NCBI GenBank assembly: GCA_030549775.1
Contig: CM060175.1
Coordinates: 35,462,318 to 35,526,317 of the forward strand
Direction: 5' to 3'
Length of the DNA: 64,000 nt
From: Tamarix chinensis
Lineage: Eukaryota; Streptophyta; Magnoliopsida; Caryophyllales; Tamaricaceae
Of the stretch, positions 34,745 to 47,530 are shown piece after piece (position 1 is the stretch's first letter; every line of letters begins with the position of its first letter). The notes under the pieces were generated by a model. It saw nothing but the letters and a program-made list of their open reading frames with translations. It was not told the origin of the DNA and searched no databases. The position numbers and the translations under genes are program-made.

Positions 34745-37700
34745 CAATAATGGAAATGTGTAGGAATTTTTAAATGAGAAAATTTTACTTTAAATGATTT
34801 TTGTTTAATGTTTGATCTTGATTTAGAAATATAATTTGGTTTTGATTTAATAATAAAATGGAAAAGTATGGAAAATTGAGTAAAATTAGTTTTCTTTGTT
34901 TACCTGTCAACATATTCTAAGAATTGATTGATTGATATATGTACTGATCAACTAGTGTATCATTTTTAACTTGATTTTGGTTTAGCAAAGCTAATTGACA
35001 ACTTTTGGGAACCAATTGATTTGTGTATAGAATAGTGAGTAGGTTTGACCAAACCGATCCACTAGTTTATGAAGGTAAATCATTTTTTAAACTTGGTTTT
35101 TCTAGAGAATTTCTTTCATCAAAATGAAACATTGTTATTCCAACTCTAAGTTGTTCATAAGTACTCCTTAACCCTTTTGATCACATACCTAACTTTAGTT
35201 TTTCCTCAAGCAAACTTTTAAGTTTGATTTTGATAGAAGAGGGGAAGACAAACCTCATCCTTTTCTTTTCTTCCCCTCTCCTCTCTACAACTATAGAACG
35301 TATGATTCATTCCAGGCTATCATTGCATAGCCAAGATATTTTCCTCCTACACTGATCCTTAATTTCCTTTCTTTTTTTTGATCTCTTTCTAGAAGAATTT
35401 GACCTACATTCTCCAAAAGTTAGCATTTAAGCTCTTTAATGGAAGTCAACATATTCTTGATTAATCCACTCGCTTACCTAATTTTGGAAGGTGAATTGGG
35501 TTTTTGAACTTTAACACCACCTCACACATTCCTTGGCTGATTAATTTGCTATACTTAACCATAATTATCTCATTTCCTTAGTTTGTTTCAACTACCAAAA
35601 CATTCTAACTATCTCAACATTTATGTTAACTCTTATACATTTTGACTTTTAACTCTAATTCATTTTACTCTTATCATCCTTTCTATAGCTCTATCTTTCT
35701 CTACTCATAATTAAGAAATGACTACAATTGGATGAAAATTGAGTATTACATGTAGCAATTCTTCTAGTTTCTCTTTGAGGTGGTAATTTTGTTATACTGC
35801 GTAATTTGAGTTTCTTTATTTATAAATATTATTTAAATGTTTTTGAGTTTTTTAACCTCTTATTTTTAAGTTTTGAAATTTAAAATCTTTGATCTAAATA
35901 TTTTTCCTTCTGAATGGAAAAATTTTCAAATCATCAAGTAAGCTATTTTTTCCTCTAAAATATGGCATGAATAAAAATACAAGTAAAGGTAATTTGTAAA
36001 TTTTTCATGTTTATATTTATGTATCATATTTTTTTACATATTTGTGATACATGATGAAGCAGTTAATAATTTTGAAAAAGAAACGACTTAATTTATTAGA
36101 AATTAGGTAGATCTCTTGGAAATGAAGTATGATTCAATACTTGAGCATGTTAAATCTTGATCATATGTAATAACATTATTATGGTTTGAATGTGATAAGA
36201 TTTAAGAGCTTTAATAGTGTTTAAAATTTATATTTTGTGTTATTTGAGAGCATAATAATTGAATGGTTGATCCAAACTAATTAAAGTGTGATTAGAACAA
36301 TTTGGTGGTAAGCCTAACTAATCGATCGAGTTATATGTGGTGATTTTGGTTGCTCGGTATTTAAGCCCACAGTATGGTTTGTTAGAAATAATTATATTGT
36401 TTTAAAAAATTCAAATATTTTGAAAAAACCAATTGATTGTTTCAAGATAACTCACTGGTTAGCCCAAGGTAAACAAATTGGCCGATTAGCCCAAACGGAT
36501 CAATTGATTCAGCAAGAGTGTATTGTATGTTTCCTTTTAACTTAACATGATTTAAGACTTTATGTTATGCTATAATAAGATTTTTTAGTGATGAGAACAC
36601 ACATCTTGGCTTTAATTTTCTAAACCATTGGATGGATTAAATCGTTCAAAATTTAAGGAACTCTTAATAAGTGTCTTTGGAAAATTCAGATGGAAAAACC
36701 AGAATGTGTATGCTTTAAATCTAGAAATGGATAATGTAATCTAGATTATTAGTTCAAATCAATTATCATAATATGTTGATTAAAACTTTACTATGAACTA
36801 ATAAATTCCACTATATGTTTTTTATGTTAAAATTTGTTAAACTTGAATGATTTTGGGGATGTGGTTCTTGGTTATTTAATGTGCCTTCTATGATAACTTA
36901 ACCCTAGAAAATAATATACTAATCATTTAAAATGAAATATAATAAACATGTGTATGGCTCTACATTACCCAATCTTCAATCAACTACTACAGATTAGTCT
37001 GCCTTCAAGCTTTGCCTACGAGTAGGATCCTAGAAGATTTTGGTCCTTACCTACTCTAAACATCGATGATTTACTCAAGGGTACTGATACTAAATGGTCT
37101 AGTAACTTAGGTGGTTTATTGGATTTAGCTATACTTTATATCCAGTAGTGGTTATTTGTGTTTGGCTAAACTTTATACACTCTAGTTTGGATAGGATTCC
37201 ATGGTATGTGAAATAATGGTGTGGTAATTAGTCCATCACTCAAAAAATCAAAGGAAAAGAAAAATAATAGTGGTTGGTGATTAATTAATTTAATGCATCA
37301 TGTAAATCTAGAATATTCACCTAATAGAAAACTATTATAAGTAAATATTAGAAGAGTCTAGTGAGATATAGAATAACTTGTTAGTAATTGTATTTATTAT
37401 CCAAGATATATATGTTGTATTGATGAGCATGATGAGCTATGAATTTTTTAATCTTTGTATGGCATGAAATCTTAATGCATCATATGACCATAATAATATA
37501 TGTATAACTAAGTGTATCTCATCAATATAATATCATGATTTTAGTATGCTCTTGTTTATTCCCATGGCCTTACTTGCTTGTAACTTCCATTGAGGAGGTA
37601 ACTTTGCTTACTCGATATGTAGTATATCTATGTCTCCATGTTTTTAGTTAGAAACTCAATCTTACTAGAAGGCCATTTACAGGTTTTTAAGGATGGTTGT

Positions 37701-38126
37701 TAGTTGGCCTAAATTGTGTCAAGCTTTAAGGCTTAAGAGCATGAACACTCAAAGATCTTATGTAAGTCTTTAACGGACAAAGGCTTTGCAACTTTACCCT
37801 ATTGTTATTCTAGTCTATTTTATTTTAGTAATCTTAGGATAGAACATAACCTATGCACTTGTATATTTTAAAGACTTATGGATGTCTTGCTTTGTAAACA
37901 TTTTCTTATAGTATCTACATATCATATCACTTGTGCACTCTATTATAGTATTTGGAATCAATGGTTTTTCTTAGCTTTATTTCTTACATAGGATAAGTGG
38001 AAGAAGCTTGTCCTATGTTTCATGTGGTGTTGTCACACCATTTTTCTTAGGTGCATTTTGTATATTTTCCTCTTTTATTATTTTCTTAAAAAATAAATTT
38101 TTCTAGTGAAAGATGGGGTTGTTATG
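34745..38126 (+). repeat. LTR family C, copy 3: 5' LTR of a decayed gypsy element
   Basis: It is similar in order to the copies ending at 29692 and 32773: motif cluster (34920-35060), pyrimidine-rich block (35250-35400), second cluster (36250-36500) and end. The end word is decayed (GGGGTTGTTATG) but is followed at once by a primer site, so this is a 5' LTR. The left border is approximate. Confidence 0.55.
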
Positions 38127-38129
38127 GGT

Positions 38130-38141
38130 TGGTATCAAAGC
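38130..38141 (+). other. Primer site of the decayed gypsy element
   Basis: TGGTATCAAAGC differs by one base from TGGTATCAGAGC, the complement of the 3' end of initiator tRNA-Met. It starts a few bases after the LTR end. Confidence 0.75.
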
Positions 38142-38486
38142 TCTAATTATAAAGCAATCTATAATAAATAATTTTATATGATATGAGAGGTTTGTATCCA
38201 AGCATAATTTTGATTTTTTTGCATTTTAAATGTTTTAAGTAGGCACCACCGATTATTTTAATGATTTCCCAGCTACCACAGATATTTAGGTGTGAGTTCA
38301 AGTGTTTGTAAACCCAAACATGTTTTTGAGTGAGATTAGGTGGGAATGTATTTTAAATAGTTTTTTTATCTTTTAATATGGGCCTTAAATCTCAATAACT
38401 TGTTGTTATTAATTACTTCTATTCTTTAGGAGTTGATGGCTACAAGCCATCATTACGAGGAGAACGAGGTAATAATGGAGATTTTT

Positions 38487-39360
38487 TGTAATACCCCTTT
38501 TATATAAACCTTAAATATAAATAATAATTATGCGTAATTAGTTATAATAATTATAATAGGAGGTTTCTTATTCAATTTATTATTATTATGTGTATTATTA
38601 TAAACATTTAGATATAGACTTAAGTAGATTAAAATTTGATAGAATTAGGATTATTAATTTTAACTCTTTTTGGAACCTTAATCTATATCTATGTCACCAA
38701 GTAACACTAATTCTAATAATAAGATAATTTTGTTCTTATTTTATCCCCTATCCTCCTCCCTTGACACATTTCCTCCCCACCGTATCTCTTGTACATGATT
38801 TTCTCAATGCCTTTTCCATCCTCAATCACATACATCCAAACCCATTATTTCCTACTTTATACACGTATAGGTTGACTTTGCCCAATCATTCCTCACTTCC
38901 ATCTCCCCATCTAGCACATAAATGCCTCAACCAACTCCATTTCTCCATCCATTTTCCATCAAAACGTACCACTACCACAAGACACCATTATTTGGTCCCT
39001 CTCCCTCCTTCTTGTTGTCACCAAAAACACTTTAAAACCACCCTACAACCTAACAATACCTAGCTCTATTGAAACCCTCCTCCTACGTGTAGAACTCCCC
39101 TCTATTCCAACCCTTTTGACTCTGCAGAAGCCTACCAAACATCACTCTTACCACCACATAAACCAAATCCAGCCTCCTCTACCCTTCAAAAAAACCCACA
39201 GCTACCACCCTTCATTCGGCCATCCTCACCGAGCTCCTCCTTTGCTAAACATTCAGTAAGCTACACACACTCCTACCAATGCCACCATCATTTCCTTTAG
39301 CTAAAGCTATTAGTGCCCTCCATATTCTTGCACCCAAAAAACTGAAAGCCATTTTAAGAG
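38487..39360 (+). repeat. LTR-like fragment in the decayed gag
   Basis: It begins TGTAATACCCCTTTTATA, the common LTR start word, and passes into a C-rich stretch like the leaders of the giant LTRs. No proper end or duplication was found, so it is probably a truncated solo LTR. The 100-codon frame at 38761 is a low-complexity artefact. Confidence 0.4.
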
Positions 39361-40159
39361 TATCCTAACATGATGTAGATATGAGTTAGAGACATGGAGA
39401 AGACTTTCACCACCTGTCGATGCCTATTTGATAAGAGGATCAACGTGGTTGTTTAATAAATGAGAGGACATGTAGATACATAGTAGAGGAGTATCAAATG
39501 TCAAGATGGAGAGTGTAACACCCCCAAAATTTACTACTGAAAAATTTCATTAATAAAAAGGAAATTAGTGGAAGCAAATAAATAAAACGTGAACTTTGGG
39601 AGTATTACCGCCACACTTAGTACCAGACCAGTTCACTCATACCGTTTCACTACCAAGTCCTAAGGCTAAGAAAAAAATAAAATACAACTCAACATGCATA
39701 AATCAGAGTAACGCATCAAATCGTTTACAGAAATAAAAATCCACTAATGGTGGTTACAATAACAACATAACATTAAAACCAGGAATTTAAATAGAAAGAG
39801 AAAACCCTAACGATACCGGATAACTCGTTACTCTCTTTCCCGTAGCACACTTGAGTAGCACCTGAAAAGACCTACAAGGGCACTGCCCATTGAATAGGCA
39901 GGGGCCCCATAAAGGGAATCCCTTCAGTACTACGGTACTGAGTAACCCTTGAATACCACACTTAAAGACAGGCCGCAATGTAATACATAATGCAAACTAT
40001 GTATGTATGGAAATAGGGTGCATACATAACAATCACACATAATACAAGTTATGATTCACGATCGATACTTTTGGGCCTTAAGCCATATAATAGGATAAAA
40101 TCAATATATTCGGGCCTTAATCCATTATTCCGTCATCATCCCACCAATCTCATATTTTA

Positions 40160-40580
40160 TATCCATGTGAGTATGAGAACCCCACTATTATAGCCTGTGG
40201 ACCGGAAGTAAACACACAGGGCAGAACACACCTGACCACTATTATTGCCGGTGGACCGGTCTGGCCCGACTCACATGGTGTTCCACTATAAGTGATTAGT
40301 ATTTTTCCATAATCTTATTCACATACATAACTGATTTTATTGAGCTCGGGACCCCCACTATTATTGTCGGTGGACCGGAATACATATAACTCATCATCTA
40401 GGGCCCAACGCTCCTGGCCACTATTATAACCGGTGGAACAGGATATATAAAGAATCATCATCCAGGGCACAACGCTCCTAGCCACTCTTATAACCGGAGG
40501 ACTGGGATATATAAAGAATCATCTCCCAAGGCACAATGCTCCTGCCACTATTATAACCGGTGGACCGATACTCAATATCA
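40160..40580 (-). repeat. Hairpin-repeat module of solo LTR V
   Basis: Six units on the minus strand, seen on the plus strand as CCACTATTATAG or a variant followed by CCGGTGGACCGG. Block ends GAGCTCGGGACCCCC and GTGAGTATGAGAACCCC match those of the other LTRs in reverse. Several units have changes in the arms. Confidence 0.85.
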
Positions 40581-41851
40581 TAATCATCTGGGCCCGACTC
40601 ATTAATATTCCACTTTTAGTTATAGTATCTTTCCTTTCTTTAATCAGCACATCAATCATATTTATTTGCCTCAAACGGGAGATCAATAACCCGGGACATA
40701 AAGGTACACCGGTCGTACCGGTGCATATCAGCTACTCAGTGCCCTTAACTACGAATCCAAGGATGCAAAGGTACCCTAGTCGTACCGGTGCATAAAGCTA
40801 ACTCAGTACCCTACTGACAAGGACACCTAATCCATAAGTATGCATACCCCCTAACTAGGTCCGTAGAGCTAGAAAGAGTAAGTGAAATACCCTAAAAATC
40901 CTAGTTTAGGAATTATGGCAAAATAGTGATTTATTAGAAAAAAATTAAGAAAATAAATTAATTATTAAATAGAGAGGGAATATATTGAGGAAAATAATGA
41001 TAAAATAGTAAATAAGTTATTTAGAAAAGTTTGGGCACTCTACTAATTAAAATGAAAGGGGAGGAAAATTTTCCAAAATAGCCAAAAATAATCCAAAAAG
41101 GAAATTAAATTACTATTTAGATAATTTTTAAATATTCAAGAAAGTAAATATATACATATTATAGCCCAAAAACATCCTAAATAAATGGTACAAAAATTCA
41201 AAACCTCAAGAATCATTTTTCCCTTCTTTTCTTTTTTTTTCTTTCCCTTCTTTTTCTTTTTTTTTTTGTATCCTCCGCCGAGATTGGGCCTGCCCGGCCC
41301 AATCTCCTTCTCCTTCCCCTTCTCCGCGGCCCAGCATCGCCTGCTCGCCGTTGCGTGCCCCGTACGCTGCGTTTTGACCTTAGAGCCGCCGAAACGCCAC
41401 GTCACGCTTAAGACCTTATGAGTATTGTCAGCCTACGACGCGACGCTGCGTGTTACTCCCATAACCCTCAATATGCCGCGTTTGACTTACGGATTTTATA
41501 ACCGTTGCCAAACCGGCCGGTTTCCCCCTATTTTCTTTTCCTCCTGCACCGCCGGTCCAGGAGTCGTCTTCTTCCTCCCCCCCGTGCAGGTCTCCAACTT
41601 GCCGCCTGCCACCTGCCGCCTGCCGCCTGCCGTCCTACCGTCCTCTCCCTGCCATCCCCGTCCCTTTCTTCCCTAATTCGACCCAGCACTCCCTCACGCG
41701 TACTGCTACCCCTTCCTTTTTCAAGAAAATGGCCAAACGTACCCTGCAAACCGCAGGGCACGCGACACTGCCACCACTGGCCGGCCACTTGCCGCGCCTG
41801 CCCCCGCGTGCCATCCCTCTCCCCTTCGTTGTTTTCCCCTCCTTAATTACC

Positions 41852-41859
41852 TATAAATA
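41852..41859 (+). promoter_or_regulatory. TATA box of the element 2 5' LTR
   Basis: CTATAAATACCCC in the purine-poor region, in the same context as at 48977. It is the probable promoter for the element's genomic RNA. Confidence 0.7.
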
Positions 41860-43311
41860 CCCCTCCCCGAACGGCCAAGGCAAGTCCTCCCCTCTGGACC
41901 TAGCCAAAACCCTGCCTCGCCGCAGCCAGTTCAGACGCCCTGTTCGCCGCCTATAGCAACCACCGCGACCACCACCACGCACCAAAACTTTCCTCGCACC
42001 ACCCTCCACGCAACCAAACCGTCTCAGCCCCCGTTCCTACCCCGCATGTGCCGCCACAGCCGTGCGAAATCCCTTGCCCAAAAATCGTCGCCGCCACCTC
42101 GCGCCACCTTTCGCCGCCACCTTCTGCCGCCACCTCTGCCGTGATCAACCTCCTCTCCACCTCCCAAAGTGACCAGCAGGTCCTCCTCTACCTTCCCATA
42201 CCATCCTTACTCCCTACCTCCTTCTCCACCAACCTCCACCATCTCCCACCACCTTCTTCCACCTTCGGCCGCCGCGTCCACCACCGCGCGCCGCCTCCGT
42301 TCTCATGCCACCACCCTCATTCCACTCCCCTCTCCCTGTTGTCTCCTCCCCCATCTAAACTCCACCTTGATCTTTTCCCTTCTCTTCCTCCTCCACCACC
42401 GCCGCCGTCGCTGCCACGTGCCGTCGCCGAACCACCACCAACCCTAGGTGGTTCTCCACCCATCCAAACCCTAACCCCCTTTTTATATAGCTGCTACTAT
42501 TTTCTACTAATATTAATACTAATATACTTATTATTATTATTATTATCATTATTATTATTACTTTTATTATTGTTATTACTGTTATTATTATCACTATTAT
42601 TATTATTATTATCATTATTATTGTCTCTATTATTAACATCTTATTTTCTTACTAATACTAACATCCCTTTTGAACCCTAACTTTTATTATACTTAACTTT
42701 AATCTTAATTCTTATAATTGTTAGTATTAACATCATTAATAATATTACTATTATTACTTTTATTATCCTTACTATGGTTATTATTATTATTGCTTAATCT
42801 TACTTGGTTGTACTATTGTTATTATTATTATTATTATACTTAACACATTTATCACTATTGTTAATAATAATACTACTTTTGTTCTTATCCATGTTACTTA
42901 ACTCAAGCTAGCAAATATCATGTGGTTGTTAACTAAGAAGAGTACTTGAACCTTATTACCATACCATTTAACATTAACCCTAACCTCATTACTATGACAC
43001 TATTATTAGCTATTACTATTATCACTATTAGCAGTCTTATTATTATTATTATTATTATCACTATTTTACTGTGACTAGTGAACACTAGTATTATAAGAAT
43101 GGAACTAATGGGCTTAATAAAATAAGTGTAACAATAAGTATCATAAATAACTATATTTTGACTACTAATATTTAGTAAACTAATTCTAAGGTAAAAACCC
43201 TAGTTTTTGTATAAAACCCTTTTTAGTAATAAAAACCCCAACCTTAAACTAGAATGAGGATTAATAGTAATTATAATGGAAACTAATACTTAGCATTTTC
43301 CCCTTTTATAG

Positions 43312-43373
43312 GTAACCCCGACCAAAGCCCTAAGGAGTTAGAGGAGCGTGCTCCAAGCCCGGCGTCGCCTTAG
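43312..43373 (+). other. Exon-like block in the element 2 5' LTR
   Basis: 62 nt between CCCCTTTTATAG and GTAAGG. It is almost identical to the block in solo LTR I although the two LTRs differ elsewhere. It would be part of the transcribed leader if the TATA box at 41852 is used. Confidence 0.5.
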
Positions 43374-43639
43374 GTAAGGACGAAGCTAATGGCCTTGTGC
43401 TATGTGTGACATGGATGTGTTGAATGTTATGTATGTCATGCTATGCCATGTATTATATGATTTGTGTATAACTTGTCTTATGTGTAGCGCAGCTTGGAGA
43501 TTGAGGTATATTGTATGTGCTTGCGTGACATGAGCATGACATTTATATGTATGATGTTTATGATGTAATATGTTATAACCCACTAGGACATGCATGTTAA
43601 GATAAATGGTAATATGAGCTAGGAACCATCATGGGAGTC

Positions 43640-44260
43640 TTGAAGTTTGTATGGTGGCATAAATGTTCTATGGTGGTACTAATGATTTTATAGTGGTATT
43701 AATGGCTTACGGTGGTATTCGGGTTCGTATGGTGGTATTGTGATTTTACGGAGGCATTAATGTTGTATGGTGGTAGTTGTGTTTTTATGGAGGTATTACT
43801 GTTGTATGGTGGTATTCGTGATTTATGGAGGTATTAATGTTGTATGGTGGTATTAGGGTTTGCATGGTGGTATTAGGGTTTGTATGGTGGCATAAATGTT
43901 CGTATGGTGGTACTAATGATTTCATAGTGGTATTAATGGCTTATGGTGGTATTCGGGTTCATATGGTGGTATTGTGATTTTATGGAGGCATTAATGTTGT
44001 ATGGGGGTATTTGGGATTTTATGGAGGTGTTAATGTTGTATGGTGGTATTTGTGATTTTATGGAGGTAATGATATTGTATGGTGGTATTAGGGTTTGTAT
44101 GGTGGTATTAGGGTTGCATGGTGGTATTAGGGTTTGTATGGTGGTATTATTATTCGTATGGCGGTATTAATGACTTATGGTGGTGTTAGGGTTTACATGG
44201 TGGTGTTATGGATTGTATGGTGGTATTAATGTTGGTATGGCGGTATTAGGGTTTTGCATG
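43640..44260 (+). repeat. TATGGTGGTATT minisatellite, 5' LTR copy
   Basis: Same unit family as at 10080-10860. It is longer than the array at 50790-51160 in the sister 3' LTR, so units have been lost or gained since this element inserted. The open frame at 43943 is simply the translated array. Confidence 0.88.
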
Positions 44261-44915
44261 GGAGTTAACGATTGTACGGGATTAGGGTTTGGAGTGATTA
44301 ACTCGGGGGTGTTGTGATTAAGTAGGGTTGGAGTAACTTATCGCGATTATTGAGGAAAATTAAGGTTTGGGATGGCTAAGTATGGTGGTTATGGTAAAAT
44401 AGGGATAAGAGTGGCTAACCACGGTTGGTGTGGACAACTAGGGTTGGTTATGACTGCTTCGAGTTGTTTGGCGTTATCATGTGTATTATCGATTAAAGGG
44501 TAGTTATGAATGCGGAATTTTATTGGTTGCGATGTGTAAAGCATAGAGAGAATTATTTATGCATATCCTTGGTGAAAACCTTTTGAATAAGATATGTTAA
44601 GACATTAACTAATTACAGAGAAAGATGTTGAGCCGGACTGGGTATGTTACCCTCGTGACCGGTCCACTGGCTATAATAGTGGTAGGGCATGGCCCTCGTG
44701 ACCGTTCCACCGGCTATAATAGTGGGGGATTCCGTGCTCAACAAATTAATTAGAATATTGATAAGACATGGGAAAGATACAAACATTTACAGTGGAACAC
44801 CTTGTGAGTTAGGGCCAGACCGGTCCACCGGCAAATAATAGTGGCAGGGTATGTTACCCTCGTGACCGGTCCACCGGCTATAATAGTGGCAGGGCATGGC
44901 CCTCGTGACCGTTCC

Positions 44916-45517
44916 TAGGAATGATGGTAAATATATATCAAAAATGATCAATGTACAAATTCTCAGGGCATACCCTGGTAGCAGGCCCCTACTATTCAAA
45001 CATAAGATTACAAGGCACCTTAGATGACTCAAACCCTAAGGGGCACAATCTGTCTGCTAGTTTACAATCCTTTCTAAGGACCCTGTTCAAAAAAGAGGCC
45101 ACTATATACAAACTTCTGAACTTGTACAATGATACTATTGCTATCTAGAGGTTTAGATTCAAACATAGCAGAATTCCTTCCCTTCCATATTAAGTAGACA
45201 ACAGCGGCTAAGGCCATAGCTCTGGCCCTCCAAATAAGATGCTGCCTGTGGGAGTTCCTTTGCAGTACTCTCATAGCACTATAGAGGTTTGTAGATCCTC
45301 TTTTAATACCAAGCCAGTTTCTAATCTGTACCCAAATTCTGCCTGTCCTTTCACAGTCAAAAAACAAGTGTTGGTGTGTCTCCAGCCCTGTATTGCATAG
45401 AAGACATTCTTTATGCCCCTGCACAGATCTCTGTCTGTCTCTGGTATATAGTCTTTTGCAGAGAGTGAGCCATAGCAGGAAGGAATACCTCTTAGTTTTG
45501 TTCAGTGACCAAACCAT
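44916..45517 (-). mobile_element. 5'-truncated L1-type LINE fragment, antisense
   Basis: It is flanked by a perfect 15-bp duplication, CCTCGTGACCGTTCC (44901-44915 and 45518-45532). The minus strand encodes the C-terminal part of ORF2, the zf-RVT zinc-binding region, with RYSFLLWLTLCKRLYTRDRQ, CLLCNTGLETHQHLFFDC and AVVYLIWKGRN. This is clearly related to the end of the LINE ORF2 at 53523-56840. The 3' end reads TTTACCATCATTCC with no poly(A). The shorter length and different sequence show an independent insertion by a sister copy. Confidence 0.92.
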
Positions 45518-46267
45518 CCTCGTGACCGTTCCACCGGCTATAATAGTGGGGTTCTCGCACTCACATGGACTAATAAGAACGATGATGTGAATCAATTATA
45601 ATTATCAAAGACCTGATGAAAAAGTTATCTGGTTCGTAACCTGTATTGTATCTGTGTTATTGCATGCTATCTACGTAATTATGCTATGTATGCTATGTTG
45701 TGTATCTGGTGTGCGACCCTTATCTCGTCTGTTACCTTACTCAGTACGTAGCGTACTGATCATCCGTTTCATGGGTGCTGCTCATTCTCATGAGCAGAGG
45801 GCCCATCTAACCTTGTGCAAGTAGGAGACCTCGTGTTCGATGCCTACGATACCTACGAGGCATCGGGTGGGGCCGAGTGTTGAGCCCATCCTGGTTGGGG
45901 CCGAGAGCGAGTTGGCCGGACTCTTTTATGTTCCTCGCTTTCATCTATCGTAGTTTTTCGTATTTATATTATGTTCGTATTTTGGAAGTGGAACCTTTAA
46001 GTTGTAATCTTAACGACATTCTGACGATGGTTGATATCTTGTTTTCATGGATGCTTCATGATAACGATGCGTTTATGTTTTGATGATTCTTATTTACGAT
46101 TTCCTGGTTTAGTCTTAGCACTTAGTATCGGAATGGTAGGAGTGAACCGGTCCGGTGCCAAGTGTGGCGGTAACACTCCCAAGTTTATGGTTTTAATTCT
46201 TTCGCTTCCGCTAAATCTGTTGATTTAAACGAAATTTTTCAGTAGTAAATTTGGGGATATTACAAGT

Positions 46268-46279
46268 TGGTATCAGAGC
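46268..46279 (+). other. Primer-binding site of element 2
   Basis: TGGTATCAGAGC, three bases after the LTR end, is an exact match to the complement of the 3' end of plant initiator tRNA-Met, the primer of many Ty3/gypsy and Ty1/copia elements. Confidence 0.93.
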
Positions 46280-46612
46280 GGTTGATCCATTCAGACACGC
46301 TCTTTTGTTTTCAGAACATATCGTATTACAATGTTTTCAAATGATTTCAAAGTGTTTTCCACACCCAGATAAAACTCCTCTGTTTTAAACCTTCCGAGTC
46401 CGGCTCCAGTGAGGAATCGAGGGGTAGGTTAGTGATATTCCCAAGATGAGTAGCGTAACCGTGGTGTATTTGGTTATCTCCCGACCGTAACCTTAGTTAT
46501 AGGAAAGTTGAATTCTTAGTACTATTCCCCTAAGGGGGTAGTAGCATACCCCGGGTTATTGCGAAACCAATGGTCCCCTTTCTAACATTACCTCCTCCCC
46601 TTGTAGTTATCA
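46280..46612 (+). other. Leader of element 2, with splice-acceptor-like site
   Basis: Untranslated, closely similar to 3571-3883. It ends with a pyrimidine tract and TTGTAG (46601-46606) just before the gag ATG. A donor-like GTAAGG follows the exon-like block in the LTR upstream, so a spliced gag message is possible. Confidence 0.6.
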
Positions 46613-47530
46613 ATGACGGGGAACGGTCGAGCCGCACGTTTGGAGGATGCCATCGGGGCATTCATGGAGTTCATCCAGCGCAACCACCAGTCGGAGGGCG
46701 CGGGGGAGGATTGGCTTAGGAGAGTCACCGGACACCACCCACCCACTTACTCTGGAGAGGAGGACCCCGTGGTCCTCGAAGGATGGATCAGAGACATGGA
46801 CTGTACATTCGAAGCAGTGGGTTGTCCTACTGCCCGACAGCCCAGCATAGCTGCTTACTTTCTGAGAGGCGTGGCAGACGCCTGGTGGGTAGAACACCGA
46901 GCCCGGGTCGGTCCCCCTGAGGATTGGGAAGCATTCAAGGCTGCTCTCTGCACCAGATTCTATCCGGAGAGCTTGAAGAGGGATAAGTTGCGGGAGTTTA
47001 TGCAGCTTACGCAAGGATCCATGACCGTGCGCCAGTACCATGCTCGCTTCACTGAGCTACTACGCTTCGCCCCTAGGATTGCTGCCAACGAGTCCACAGT
47101 GGTATTTCAATTCGAGCAAAGGTTGAACTTCGGTATCCGTAGAATGATGGGTGCGGTACCATTCACTGATTTGGCGACACTTTATGAGCGTGCTTGCCTC
47201 GCCGCCACCCTTGTTCAAGAGCAGACCGCTATCCTCGGAAAGAGGAAGCTTGAGGGACATGATTCGGGGAGCAAAAACCATCCACGCACAGAGGGGCCAA
47301 GAAGACCACTGCCGAGAGACCATAGTAAGGGCCAAGCACCTCGGGGAGGATTCGCATGTAGACGTTGTGGTCGTAGACACCTAGGTCGAGATTGTGGGGG
47401 CAGGCTTATCTCATGCCCAAACTGTGGCAAATGGGACCACAGGGCATTCGAGAGTCGAGAACCGCCGCATGCTCTGCAGTACCAGCCTCGACAGGCACCA
47501 CAGGAGGGAGATGTAGTGCCCCAACAATAG
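46613..47530 (+). CDS. Gag of element 2
   Basis: Open frame of 305 codons; the structural protein of the retrotransposon particle. The N-terminal half has the retrotransposon-gag core (WIRDMDCTFEAVG, AYFLRGVADAWW, REFMQLTQGSMTVRQYHARF, roughly residues 60-160), then RACLAATLVQEQ and a basic stretch. Residues 249-261 form one zinc knuckle (CRRCGRRHLGRDC, spacing CX2CX3HX4C). A second at about 271-284 (CPNCGKWDHRAFES) has Ser in place of the last Cys. Two in-frame stops (47528 and 47540) separate it from a continuing frame that reaches a protease-like remnant, so gag was once fused to pol. The start is shared with element 1. Confidence 0.87.
   Translation: MTGNGRAARLEDAIGAFMEFIQRNHQSEGAGEDWLRRVTGHHPPTYSGEEDPVVLEGWIRDMDCTFEAVGCPTARQPSIAAYFLRGVADAWWVEHRARVGPPEDWEAFKAALCTRFYPESLKRDKLREFMQLTQGSMTVRQYHARFTELLRFAPRIAANESTVVFQFEQRLNFGIRRMMGAVPFTDLATLYERACLAATLVQEQTAILGKRKLEGHDSGSKNHPRTEGPRRPLPRDHSKGQAPRGGFACRRCGRRHLGRDCGGRLISCPNCGKWDHRAFESREPPHALQYQPRQAPQEGDVVPQQ

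Larger units (their letters stand above)
40883..46264 (+). repeat. 5' LTR of element 2
   Basis: It begins TGAAATACCC and ends GATATTACA. It is about 4.8 kb without the 602-bp LINE fragment and its duplicated 15 bases. In order: AT-rich start, pyrimidine-rich leader with TATA box at 41852, (TTA)n tracts (42528-43070), exon-like block (43312-43373), TATGGTGGTATT minisatellite (43640-44260), hairpin repeats (44645-45555) and end block. It is very similar to the 3' LTR at 48028, which has a shorter minisatellite. Confidence 0.9.

Noticed and set aside
43943..44170. Repetitive 75-codon frame
   Set aside because: Translation of the TATGGTGGTATT minisatellite; the frame is not kept in the other arrays.
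45074..45595. 173-codon frame as a separate gene
   Set aside because: It is the C-terminal piece of a 5'-truncated LINE ORF2; its first residues come from LTR sequence beyond the target duplication.
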